Assembly (NCBI GenBank): GCA_004009845.1
Contig: RMBW01000010.1
Span: 413,868-477,867, forward strand
Length of the DNA stretch: 64,000 bases
Origin: Davidsoniella eucalypti
Lineage: Eukaryota > Ascomycota > Sordariomycetes > Microascales > Ceratocystidaceae
Direction of reading: 5' to 3'
This document shows, piece after piece, positions 15,001 through 25,900 of the stretch; position 1 is the first letter of the stretch; every line of letters begins with the position of its first letter. The notes under the pieces were generated by a model that ran no database searches, was not told the origin of the DNA, and saw only the letters and a program-made list of their open reading frames with translations. Made by a program: the position numbers and the translations under genes.

Positions 15001-16499
15001 GCGAGATCGCCGATTTGTCGTCAAAGCTTTCGGGTGGTGTCGCTAGCATTGCTAGCAGATTTGGTGGCCAGGCAGAACTTGACAAATCCGCTGACAACAC
15101 TGACTTAAGGCGCAAGGCGAGCAACCGCAGCCTCGCGTCGGAACGATTTGACTTGGGGGATTTGAACGAAGAGGATTTGCTAGAGAATAGTCTGAAGAGT
15201 ATGACCAGTGAGGAAGCGATGAAAAAGAAGAAAGATATGGAGGAGAGTTGCATCAATGATTTGATCGCGCGTATCAAGGCCCAAGGCCGCGCCCAAGATA
15301 TCATCAAGTGTGTCGAGAGCACTGTTGGCCCTGACGACGACACACCACACAGCCGTGATACATCGACGTCGCCGTCTTCGGCTGCCGCGGAACGCAAAGA
15401 ACAGCGCAACGAGAACCGAGACTCGACGCTCCTACGCCGGATTCCGAGCCACTTGGATCTCGATGGCGATACGAGCGTGGTCGACTCGACCATCAACTCT
15501 GACGACGGCCTGCTAGCCCGCTCGCCGCCCAAGTCTGCAAGCAAGATTCTGGCGCCACTAACTGAAGACCCCTGCGAGCCAACCATTGGGGTCCCGGCGG
15601 TGTTTACTCCCAAGCGATCGAAGCGCTATTCGTTCGATCGCCCGGCGTCGCCATTCAGCCACCAGCCTACGAGTTTGTCTACGAATATTGCTACTACACG
15701 CGATGCCACATCTAGCCTCAGTGGAGAAGTCGCCCGCCGCGACAGTAATTCTACGCTTAACAAGATCGTCCTGCCCAAGGAGGGAGACCGATGTGCCACG
15801 CCGCCTCCCCGCGTACGCTCGAGAAACTCTATGTACCGCGACCCTGACAAACGCCTAGGTGCTAACCCGTACCAGGAACGCTCTTTCATCGAGTCCCCGC
15901 TGGGCTCCCGCACGCCCAACCTGCACCCGCCGTCCCCAAGCCGGACCGGCCCCGAGCCTCAGAAGGGTCGCGAAAGCCCAGCAGCTGTAGAATCGTCAGG
16001 ACGTCTTCTCACGTTCAACGAGCGTGTGGCACCCATGCCTGATGTACCAATTGGTAACATGAACTCTTGCGCCTTAACCGGCCCCCGTTCCATTTCGGAT
16101 ACCTTTGGCACGCCCCGACGGTCTACTACTATGCCGCTGAACAACGAGGACCACGCCGGTAGACGCTTGCTTGGCCGGTCTGCATCCAACATCAGCCTGG
16201 TTCGCCAAGGCACGCCTCCTCTACTTTCTGCGCGCCCTGGTTCGTCGGGCGGTCTAAATCCACGACCCCTGCGTCGCAAGGGTCAGATCCAGACATCAGT
16301 AGCAGGCCTGCGAGACAGCCACAGCCATAGCGATTTAGCGACGGCTGCTTCAGCTGCAGGCGATAAGAGCAGACAGTTTCTAGGCGAGCCGTTCGAAATC
16401 GAAGCCAACCAAAACCAGGGCCCTGTCGCCAATGAGGGACGCGTTCGTTCCAAAGACTCTACAGCGCCGCCTACCAAGGAACCTGACCAGGTGTGCTAT
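1..16499 (+). CDS. lah: Giant Leashin-like (LAH) Woronin-body tether, 5' partial
   Basis: The frame is open from base 1, so the true start lies left of the window. Exons: 1-8014, 8091-8219, 8362-8739, 8962-9060, 9160-about 16499. Every join keeps frame and gives about 5,300 residues. The protein is acidic, rich in Glu, Ser, Pro and Val, without membrane segments or enzyme motifs, and looks disordered. Lys-rich patches followed by poly-Ala occur near nt 1984-2070 and 10518-10605. Two Trp-Met-Pro plus basic-cluster motifs occur near 12505 and 13336. The last third has many Ser/Arg-rich stretches. In known Leashins the N-terminus binds Woronin bodies through WSC, and the rest links to the cortex or septal pore. 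The identification rests on size, composition, basic/poly-Ala patches and the coiled-coil exon that follows. Other giant disordered proteins (often annotated 'involucrin repeat protein') are the alternative. The last exon probably ends at GTAAGT (16500); the frame stays open to a stop ending at 16592 if unspliced. Confidence 0.62.
3424..3765 (+). repeat. Three tandem 38-codon repeats inside the giant gene
   Basis: Three units begin at 3424, 3538 and 3652, exactly 114 bases apart. Each reads Ile, a short acidic run, a Val-rich core, Glu-His, then (E/S)NEE or ESEE followed by (H/P)F(E/D)AP or EAS. The units stay in frame and differ by substitutions only, so they look like recent in-frame duplications in the disordered tether. 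Confidence 0.85.
4801..5106 (+). repeat. Degenerate Glu-Ser/Pro-Val repeat tract in the giant gene
   Basis: About 100 codons are built from short variants of E-(S/P)-(V/I/F), for example PESVHESVHESV. The DNA shows the matching GAATCTGTT-type tandem pattern around 4950-5050. Such a tract can expand or contract by slippage and probably varies between strains. Confidence 0.7.
8015..9159 (+). other. Mid-gene intron cluster with three symmetric exons
   Basis: Four introns sit at 8015-8090 (76 bp), 8220-8361 (142 bp), 8740-8961 (222 bp) and 9061-9159 (99 bp). Donors read GTACGT, GTAGGT, GTAAGC and GTGAGT. The introns end in CAG, AAG, CAG and CAG. Branch-like CTAAC or CTGAC sequences precede three acceptors, including TACTAAC near 9134; the second has only a weaker CTAAT. 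All four interrupt the codon after its first base, and the enclosed exons are 129, 378 and 99 bases, all multiples of three. Any of the three exons can therefore be skipped without changing frame. Confidence 0.8.
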
Positions 16500-17092
16500 G
16501 TAAGTGATAATTTGTTTATTATTCCCCTGTTCTGCAGCCCCCTAGCTCTTAATTTCCCCTACACGAACACTATTTTCCCTACGCATGGCTAGTTTAGCCC
16601 GCATTCTTCCGGCCAGCCAGTCAGATCGGCCATCAGTCCACCCACTGTAATCGATCCCTTGCCCGCTCTAGGTCTCCACTATTCTGGCCATTTCCCATTT
16701 CCCATTTTATTTTTGCATTCCTTGCGGCCCAAGCAGCAAGCACCTAAACAGGTAGTTAAGTAGTTGCTTCAGTGCAAAAGCCCCAGCCACCCTCCAATTG
16801 CCATAGCTTGCCCTCTTTTTCTTTTCTTCCTTTTTTTTTCCTCTTTGTTTTCCCTTCCTTTAGCCACGCCACGCCTTAATTCACCTTAATCCATCGCCTA
16901 TTCATCACCCCAATCCGGCTGTTCCATTCCCATTATCCATTATCCTTTATTCCATTGTTCCCCGTCCATCGCTGCCGTCGAGCATTCTTTAGTTCCATTG
17001 TCGTCGACTTCTTATTTCCGCTGCTGCTATTGCAGTTCTCGACCCCCAACAAATAACCAACCATGATGCTAACAAGCTACCACCGCTTCCAG
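16500..17092 (+). promoter_or_regulatory. Long intron or internal promoter before the coiled-coil exon
   Basis: Two readings are possible. As an intron, it starts at GTAAGT (16500) or GTGTGC (16491), has a GCTAAC branch-like site at 17068-17073 and ends in CCAG at 17092; both sides are phase 0, giving one fused polypeptide. As a promoter plus 5' leader, it has pyrimidine-rich stretches near 16810-16860, a leader without strong structure, and an ATG at 17063 after an in-frame TAA at 17054. A 593-bp intron is long beside the other introns in this window (50-292 bp). Confidence 0.55.
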
Positions 17093-18523
17093 GAAGGCAG
17101 GGGTGACGCTCAGATGGGCTCTCCCATTTCTGCCGGCCGCCCCATTCCGCACTCCATGCGTCGTCGCCAAAGCATGCAGGTGATCGAGCTGACCAGCCGA
17201 GTCGATCAGCTGCTCGAGGAGAATCAGTCCCTGATGGAAGAGCGCCAGAATTTCAAAGTCGATATTGCTAGACACGCTGCTGCTATTCTGACCGAACGCA
17301 ACGCCGAGATCGACACTCTCAAGCACAACCTTATCCAAGTGCGCAAGGAGCTGGTCCGTATCCGCGAAGCCAACGCTGGCCTCAAGGAGTCCAACAACGA
17401 ACTCGCTGCCAAGAACAACGAGTCTGTCCGTGAAATCGAGCGTAGCCGCACTATCCACGCTGACGTCGACAAGGCCATCCGTGATCGTGACCAGGAAATC
17501 GCCAGCCTACGTACCAAGTTGGACGAGTCTCGCCACCGTATCCGCGAGTTGCAAGCCCAGATTCTCTCCGGCGCATCGAACGATCCCGAAAAGTATCTTA
17601 CTATCTTTGGTGAGGACCACTTCGACAACCGCTGCAACCAGCTCTATCAGCATGTCCAGCAGTGGGTGCTACGTTTCTCCAAGTTCTCTGACATGAGCAC
17701 TTGCCGCCCAACTCTAAACATCCACGATGAAAAGATCCTCGATCGCCTTGACAATGCTTTGCTTGATGGCACCAATGTCGATCACTACCTCCGTGACCGT
17801 GTCAAGAGACGTGATGTCTTCATGTCTGTTTCTATGAACATGATCTGGGAGTTCGTCTTCACCCGCTTCCTCTTCGGCATTGACCGTGAACAACGCGGCA
17901 AGCTCAAGCAACTCGAAAAGCACCTCATCGAGGTTGGCCCCCGTGCTGCTGTTCGTCAGTGGCGCGCCATCACTCTCACTCTACTTTCTCGCCGTGAGAA
18001 CTACCGCAAGCTCCGTCACCAGGACACCGAGGCTGTTGTCCAGGCTGTCCTAACTACCTTGACTACACTACTTCCTCCTCCGTCACACCTGCAGTCTCAG
18101 ATCCAGTCACAACTTCGCCGTGTCATGCATGAAGCTGTTGATCTGTCAATCGAGATGCGCCGCCAAAAGGCCGAGTACAAAATGCTGCCGCCTGACTTGC
18201 CAGAGTACGATACCGAGGGCGAGTTAGTTGAGCCAGTGCTGTTCCAAGCTGCTACCATGCATGTTGTCAACCAGGACAAGCTGTCCGAGACTCCTGAGCA
18301 ACTAGAAGCCCGTAAAGCTATCGTCCGCATGGTTCTTTTCCCCATGGTGGTCAAGAAGGCCAATGATCTCGGTGAGGGCGATGAGGAGATCCGCGTATAC
18401 CCTGCGCAGGTCATCTTGTCCAGCTCACGTAAAAGTTCTACGGGAACTGCTCAGTCCAGCGAGACTGGCGGTGTGTCTGTGCACAGCCAAATGCCACCTG
18501 ATGATTCCCAGGCCAGCTCATAA
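17063..18523 (+). CDS. Coiled-coil C-terminal part of Leashin, or a separate coiled-coil protein
   Basis: The frame is uninterrupted and encodes 486 residues if started at ATG 17063, or continues the giant gene from 17093. Residues about 35-170 form a heptad-rich coiled coil, starting just after a basic patch (MRRRQSM). Residues about 175-390 are a compact, conserved-looking domain rich in aromatic and charged residues, with motifs such as QQWVLRFSKFSDM, WEFVFTRFLFG and VRQWRAITLTLLSRR. The tail is Ser-rich. From memory, this coiled coil plus domain is the C-terminal end of Aspergillus-type Leashin, supporting one fused protein of about 5,800 residues in the window. In Neurospora the locus is known to be split into two adjacent genes, so a separate transcript is a real alternative. 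The role would be anchoring to the septal rim or cortex. Confidence 0.75.
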   Translation: MMLTSYHRFQEGRGDAQMGSPISAGRPIPHSMRRRQSMQVIELTSRVDQLLEENQSLMEERQNFKVDIARHAAAILTERNAEIDTLKHNLIQVRKELVRIREANAGLKESNNELAAKNNESVREIERSRTIHADVDKAIRDRDQEIASLRTKLDESRHRIRELQAQILSGASNDPEKYLTIFGEDHFDNRCNQLYQHVQQWVLRFSKFSDMSTCRPTLNIHDEKILDRLDNALLDGTNVDHYLRDRVKRRDVFMSVSMNMIWEFVFTRFLFGIDREQRGKLKQLEKHLIEVGPRAAVRQWRAITLTLLSRRENYRKLRHQDTEAVVQAVLTTLTTLLPPPSHLQSQIQSQLRRVMHEAVDLSIEMRRQKAEYKMLPPDLPEYDTEGELVEPVLFQAATMHVVNQDKLSETPEQLEARKAIVRMVLFPMVVKKANDLGEGDEEIRVYPAQVILSSSRKSSTGTAQSSETGGVSVHSQMPPDDSQASS

Positions 18524-20232
18524 ACATGATGTGCTGAGTTCATTGTTTACTTTCTTTTTCATCTGCGCTCTTTGTTCTTTTGGTGCCTCCAGTCGCCCTC
18601 TATCTTTCTTCTTGACCTTTCGTCGTCATATTTGTACAATTTTTTTTCGCCGTTTCTCTTCTTGCATGAAGTGGGTTCGTCTTGCATATGCAAGCTCTTC
18701 ATATATGGCTCTTTATATTGGTCCGCTTTCGCCGTCTCTTTCCATGACTACCACTACCCCATTACCACCTTCTGATGCCTCGGCTTTCTGACATGCGTCT
18801 TCCTTGACCGCTACTCCCATAAAAAACATCATTCTTTCTTCTAGCTCGTTTTTCCCCTTTTGCCTAACTACTGCTTCTACTCGTATATGCACTTTTGGTG
18901 GCACAATGGAAGAAAGATGCTGTTGTGCATCTGCATTCAATTTATTGGCAGTACAAGCTTTATTATATATCAGTCTTCCACGGGATTTTCGCCTCTGCAG
19001 GCTCTTATGATCCAATGGTTGAGTTGACATTATCCAAGCCGCATCTGCATGCATGCTCGCTTCGGGCCTAGTTTTTCTATTGAAGGTGGCCTCTTTTATC
19101 TTTGTGCCATCTGCAACCTATCGTCATTTTCTGCAGTTCACTCACAATTGGGCATATCTCATCTTAACCAATATTGCTTGCCATTATCGCCACTACATAT
19201 ACCACTTCTTTCCACCATTACATGCTTGCTTGCAGCAGGATTTGATTGCTTTTATTTTATTATTTTCTGTTCTTTTTCTTGTCTGGTATTCTTCGGCGTT
19301 TTATTTTTCTTTTCAAGCACAAAAAAGATATCCCTTCTTCGTTTTCGACTATCTTCTTTCTTCCTGGAACACCGAAATCATTCACACAAAGGCAAAAATA
19401 TACTTCACTTGAACTGCGAGGCGCCAAATCACAGTAATCAAGTTTTGTATTATTCTTCGAGATGACATCTACTCAGTCCTGATTATACTTCTTATTTTGT
19501 CTTGTTCTTTCCAAGGTTTTATTTTCTTATCTATCTTTCCGTCTTGTATCTTATTTTCATTTTGTATGTTTGGCCATCTTTCTACAGTTTCTATTATCTG
19601 TTGGTTTTTATCCTCGCGCATCCATCTTTTCTTTACGACCCGTCACGATTATCTATCTTCTCGTATATCTCTTTTTAGTTCTATCTATTTCTACATCATA
19701 ATACACGATACTTTTTTCTACACACAAACAAAAGTTCCTAGTCTCTTCTATATACATGATCTTAAACGTGAGATATTATGAATGAAATTCTTATTGTATC
19801 AATTTTTATAGATTTAGATACAACGTACTACTGTATAATTAAAATTCCACTTTTTGTATCAACTTATAGAACTCCAGAAGCTAGTGCCTCCTTGGTGGCT
19901 TTAGTGGTCTCTTTATTAGTCATGGATGGCCTAGCATAGTTAGGGTTAACACAGTACCAGTAAACTTGCCTTTCTTTTAGCATCATAAGAAATGGTCCCC
20001 TCTTGATTATCTCTTATTTGTTATTTCATGATATTCCAATGTTTTAATCCAATGCTTATATATGTTTATATAAAGATAAGCTTCGCTTGAACCTTGTTTC
20101 CCCTCATCTGCTCTTCCCCAATATTATACCCCCTTCAGTGCTCGGCGAATTCTTGGTTGAAGATCCAATATATAGTATGTAGATATGTAACGTGGTTTTT
20201 TTTCTTTGAAGTTATCGTAGTTTTGGGTATTA
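18524..20232. other. Convergent intergenic region, no gene seen
   Basis: This lies between the 3' ends of the coiled-coil gene (+) and the Zn2Cys6 gene (-). It is very T/C-rich on the + strand to about 19780, with long runs of TTTCTT type. The open frames here are artefacts of that composition. It probably holds both 3' UTRs. Confidence 0.6.
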
Positions 20233-22949
20233 TCATGACTGCCACGGTTTAGACAAGCTCCAATCACGATATCCGGCCAAGTTGAGTTCGCCGGTGATCG
20301 GGTCTTGTTGGAAAATGTCGTTGATGATTTCCTGTATAATGATATCATTAGCAAATGTCAAACATGATCATATCCGAGCGCAAATACACATGTCTCTTGG
20401 AAAGAAGTGTATGTATCGAGCAGTAACTTACCCAGTCAATGGTACTTGTAGCAGTAGCGGGATCAGTTGGTACGAACGGCCCCAGTGTGTTGCCCGCTGG
20501 ATTAAAGTTTGGAATGATAGCCTGGCGCCACGAATCAGCGTCGAGTGGATCATCCACCATGGATCGTGATGTGCGTTTAGATTCTGAGAATAACGCTGCC
20601 GTGGTCGCTGCTCCGCCCGAAGATTCCGGTGTAGTGGCCGGGCCAGTTCCCTCGGGACTTCGCACCCATTTCGGCGTGCGGAGGGAGCGATAGACCCATA
20701 ATTTAGAGATTACGTCGGATATGATCTGGTTAATCTTGATATCGCGGGGCTGGTCTGCCGGCATGCCGAATACGTAGTCTATACAGGCCCAGATACGCTC
20801 GGCATCTGGGTTGGTTGGGGTGTCTAATATATCACGAGCCAAGATCAAGGCCGGCTGATACTGCGTGTAGGCTCCGAGATACCATTTCCAATCTCGCATG
20901 TCAGGGTCTGTTGACAGCTGGATAGTCAACTCGCAGACCATGATGGCCGCACGAATCAACACCGAGTTTAGACGTGATGGCAGCTCGGCTACGCTGGGAT
21001 AGTGGAAACGCAACAGCACTAAAACATAAAGACGGTACATTTGCATGTGGTACGCAAGGCGAGTATAGCGTTGTATGGGGACATTCATGTCGATTAGAGG
21101 GTCGTATTTGGTGACGAGTAGTTTGCGGAAATCGTCCACTTTGCGTAGCATTTCCGTGATGGTAGACCGGCGGATTTCCGGAGCTTGGCGGTCAGCCCAG
21201 ATGGCACGGGTCATCTCGTTGATCTCGAAGCGCACAATGGAATGTGTGACGGGTGTCCATACTTTGGCAGGCTGTGGAAACTCCGTCAACATGCGCAAGT
21301 CGTGATTCTCAACGTTGATAGGTAGCTTTGTGTTGAAGTCGTCATGGCGTAGTAGTGGGTGCGGTCCCTGGGCTTCCGAGGTCCGGATATCTAAGAAGCA
21401 GAGTTGGTACCACACGATTCGCCGCAGTTGAGTTTCGAGAGGCGACAAGTTGAAATTTTCGCCATCGCGGCTTAAGCCGATACATTCAGCGATGCGTAGG
21501 GCAGTGCCGACAGCAACAGAATGGGCTCTGGATATTTCAGTCCGACAGATGGCCAACTAATCAACGTTAACAGTCAGTGACATGTGGAGGGGGGGGGGGT
21601 CAAGCCAAGATACAATGAAACGGAATCCAGCAGCAAGGTGACATACCAGGTAGATAACGTAAGCCTGCAGGGTCTTGAAGCTGGTGCCCCGCGTATATTC
21701 GGAACGACTCAGGGCTACCTCTAGACCCAGCTTAAGCTTATGCATTTCGGTGGCTTCTGGCGGTGGGTCGAGCGGCGGAAGCTCTGTATCCTGCAGCGAG
21801 ACGGAGGCCGCAAAGAGCACAGCAAAGACCCAAGTGTAGGCCTTGGATGACGGCTCGAGGTTCTGGCTCGTCTCGTTCAAGAAGGCCATGTACACGATGT
21901 CAAACTCCTGGTGGTCCAGACACGGACATACGGGATAGACGGCCTGGAAGTAGCGAGCCACAAGGAGGTCACATATTTGGCGGCTGGGAAGCAGCGACTG
22001 CAGCGAAGGCAGATCCCAGGCTATTCCAAAAGCGTGGCCCGAAAACGGCATGATGCAGTCCGACGAGAACTTGAGGAAGTCGGGTAGCTTGCCGTCCTGG
22101 GGCAGGGCATGCTGTGGCTGAAGGTGGAATTGCTGCATCTTGATGCTCTATCGAGAGAGGGAAAGGCAGGCGTTAGCGAGAACATGGTAAAGCACGAGTG
22201 TGATTTGGCGGACAGATAGGATATGATAGGTAGCAACCGACTCGCTGGTTTTAGCAGTAGAGCCACAAAACCCGAGCGAGTGGCTTGTCGCTAGCAGCAA
22301 GGCTCCTCCTCGAGTGTCACACAACAAGCCGGTGCGGTTGGCTGGGAACTAACAGGCCTACTGTATTTTCCGGGACAGACAATGACGTGCGTGACGGTCG
22401 TACCAACAGCACCAAGCATTATTCCATACAGATACATACCTCAGCGCTAAACCTGGCTAGTAGCAAGCCCTCGGTCCGAACGTGCAGGTGGATTCGGGCG
22501 ATGCGCAGCACTATATCGACCACGTCGTTGGTGGAGATGTCGCTCTGGCTGGGCACTATGGTTTCGGCCGTAATCATGTCGCCAGGGTGCAGCTGAACCT
22601 CGTAGCCGTCATGGAGGCCCACGGCATCGGCCAGCAGGTTGACGCTCCGTTTTTGGCTGGGCGTCAGGATGATGTCACGCTCCAGGGCGCGCTCCAGCGT
22701 GCCGACCTTTTCCTTCATGTCGTTGAAGCGCATTTTGCCGGCGTCGTCTAGCCGCGACGACAGATAGACGCAATCGCGCGGCTGGTTCTTGCACTGGTCG
22801 CACGGCGTGCCCTTGCTGCACTTGAGCTTGCGCCGCCGGCACTCGAAACAGCTCGTGATCATGCGCATGCGGCGGCGGATCGGCTTCTGCGACGGGGCCG
22901 AGTCGTCGGAGCGGTAGTTGGAGCCCTCATCGTGCGACGTATTGGGCAT
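20233..22949 (-). CDS. Zn2Cys6 fungal transcription factor
   Basis: Four exons on the - strand: 22949-22440, 22147-21647, 21556-20432 and 20331-20233, all joined in phase 0, giving 744 residues. The Zn2Cys6 cluster has Cys at 34, 37, 44, 50, 53 and 60 (CX2CX6CX5CX2CX6C), with the usual RRRKLK basic run between the second and third Cys. A short coiled-coil-like dimerisation segment follows near 80-100. Residues about 200-480 match the fungal-specific transcription factor domain: TLQAYVIYL, then an AVGTALRIAECIGLSRDG-like helix and an RRIVWYQLCFLD motif. It should act in the nucleus as a sequence-specific regulator; the target is unknown. The start was chosen at the Met 33 residues before the first Cys; the frame is open further upstream but reads like leader. 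The first intron (22148-22439, 292 bp) is long and could hide a small exon. Confidence 0.88.
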
Positions 22950-25900
22950 TCTGGTGGCGGGCCGGACAGAGACGGTGTCTGACTGGTTGTCTGGCTGGCT
23001 GTCTGTTCTATATAGTCTGGTTCTATGAGGAGACGGCAGCAGCGAGATCGATGGCACAAGGCGGAGGGCGGAGGAGAAGAAAGAGAAGAAGGACCGCCGG
23101 TTAAAAGAAAACAAAAAGAGGCACAGACAGGCCTCGACGAAGACGGTTCCTCTACGACGTCGGCCGTTTCGCGCTGGCTGGCTCGATATATCCTGTGCTG
23201 CTTGCGTGCTCACTTTTGGGCCTGGGCTAGTTATTATCACGGGCTATCTTCAACACTACCGGAAGGAAGAAACGTCAAATAAGAGCACTGCCTTGCCTAA
23301 AAACAAATGATAAAACATAAGCAAGTTGAGTTGCGGTGGTACCAGGAGGGCGGCGCCGCCTGTTTAAAGAGCCGCCACCCTGCTGGAAAGCTGGGACTTT
23401 TTTTACTCCTCGCGCCTGGTGCTGCCTGTTGTTCTTCTTTTAGATAGGCCAGGCTTGTTATAAGAGCAGGTAGTCCGTCTAGCCATGTCCTGGCAGTTTC
23501 GAGTCATCCGCCCTTGTCTTATTCCTTACAATACAGAAAACTTGACAAGGACTCCAAAAAGAAAAACCTAGCCTAGCAAGATTTCCTAAACCGAAGACAA
23601 AAAGCCATAGTAGCAGCAACGGCAGCAGAGATAGCCAGAACGAGAGAACGCAGATCTGGCCCAGCACTGTAGGTTCAGTGGGGAATCCAAGGATCAAGAG
23701 GCCTGGCTGAGGTCTCTATCTGATAGGCTGAACCCAGTAGAACGTCTATGTATAATGTATCTACGTATAACAGCACGGGACAGCGTCCAATGGTGTTCTC
23801 CATACAATGTCTCAATGAGGTGCTTTGTTTGCTCGTTTGCCCACTTTGACAAGTGAGGCCGAATAAACATTGGCCAGGTGCTGCATTTGTTGGCGGAGCT
23901 GGAGCCAGACCCTGGTTAGCTGGTCCAGCACTAGCTACAACAATTGAAGCTGCTAGCACGCCTGCCAACGAAACCCTGCCATGGGAGTGACGGCTCTTTT
24001 GGAGATCTGTAAACTTCTGCTGTAAGCTCTGCGGACAGCTCTGCAGATAACAAGAAGCTTGGACCGCGCTAGTGTATTCTCTTTAGGCTGTTTCCGCCTG
24101 TCTCCGTCTGATCAGACAAGCCCACAGACATTAAGATTGTCCGGAATGAAACAGAATCGGAGGCTTCCCAATCCGGCCCGCTGTATTCCAAGTCCCCCAG
24201 CATACGGACAGAGAGAGCCCTAGCCAGACAACGCTCGTACTTCGTCACGTTTTGTGTACTTCCAGGCTGGGCCAAGGTGCTTCGTATTGCTGTCCTGCTG
24301 TCAGTGGCTCAACGCCGAAATTAATTACCCGTTGAAGCCCGCTCAGACCATTGGAAGGAAGGGCTATAGGACTCCATTTCTGTATACTACACCGATTGTC
24401 CACTAGTCCAGGATGCTGCTTTGTATTGCCCATATTTATTACTGAACATGGCTGGATGGGCCAGTTACACTCCGCGGTCTCTATATGAATGCTTGGTCGA
24501 CCCACCACACTGGATGCACACAAAGTGATGTGCTGCCGTCGATGCAATAGCCCGACTTGCTCGGCCAGTCCCACGGTTCCATTGGATTACTGCCGTTGCC
24601 TTTTCTGATACTGAACGAAGAAACAGTAATAGCAACAAAACGGGATTCCTGGCAAACGGATGCTGGTGAAGCATATATCAACCTCGCAGACGCTGAAAGT
24701 GTGATCGTCGTCGTGCATATGCCTTGTATTGCATATAGGCGCATGCATGAATTGATGTATGTGTGTGTGTCCATATCACATCTTACCTATAGATATATGT
24801 CCTTGCAAGCCAATAAGCTATCGCACCCCAACCTGTTGTTTCGCCCAGAGAGCATTGAAAGCAATGTATGTCGATGGTGGCTTGCCACTCCTGAACAGGA
24901 AAGTGCCAAAATAAAGGTATCCCCTTCAACTAGACTCTGACATGGAGTATGCCTGCCTGACGAGACGGACTAGGCTGGATCTGGAGAGAATAGAGGGCAC
25001 AAGGAATGGGTCAACCCGACAAGATTTGAAATAGTTGGCATCACCAAGTGTTCGGCTCGTAAACCTTCGGTTACATCTGATAACAAACTTTATTGGATAC
25101 GTTTCGAGCTCACTTGGTGTCCGTACAACTACAGGTATGTATATGAGGCGAGTTATCTAGCGATGACAAAAAGAGGTTAGCTCGTCTTACTTTATTGGTT
25201 GTGGCTTTGTTTACATGGAATAGTACTAAAACCAGGAGACTTGAAACTTACCGGAACTTTACTAAATCCTGTAGTAGCCCAAAAGTGCGGTAACGATAAT
25301 GGCTCATGATAAATACAGGAAATTATCGAGACATGAAGTAAAAAACAACAACCAAGGGTCATTCTGTATATACAGGACGATCTTTTATTTATCAGAATGC
25401 TAAACCTTATGTGGGGCATTGGGTCACACCGCTTTTGAAAAAGATGGAAAAAATGAAAATAGAGCAAAATTTATTAAAGTGCTCATGATAACTGTACTGT
25501 ATAAGACAATAGTATCTACAATATCATTTAACTATCACCAATAAGGGTAATTAGTTATAGTCACTAATACATCTGTATATTTAATGATAGAGTACTTATC
25601 TCTTCTATCTTGATGTCGTTATCTCTAGAAATAAATACAATGACCGTTCTTTCACTTTGTAACTAACAACTCAGTCAAAATACATATTAGGTAGGAGAAG
25701 GAGACAACCAAAGGGCGCAAGGGAAACATTGTAGGAAAGTGGAAGTCTCGAACGGTGTAATTTAAAAACTCAGAAGGATATGAATAAACACTTACAAGAA
25801 GAATCCATGATATAGCCATGAGTACCAGTACATATACATCTGATTTTAGCAACAGTATCCAACTAGTTACTCTATTTGTAACTTCATTGTTAATACTGTT

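Noticed and set aside
22419..23240. A longer N-terminus for the Zn2Cys6 protein starting near 23240
   Set aside because: The extra residues are Phe/Ser-rich translation of a CT-rich leader; the Met at 22949 gives the usual spacing to the zinc cluster.
23675..23968. A 97-codon frame on the - strand starting MAGVLAASIVVASAG, like a small secreted protein
   Set aside because: The hydrophobic start is suggestive, but the rest has no Cys pattern or conserved motif and there is no start or splice context.
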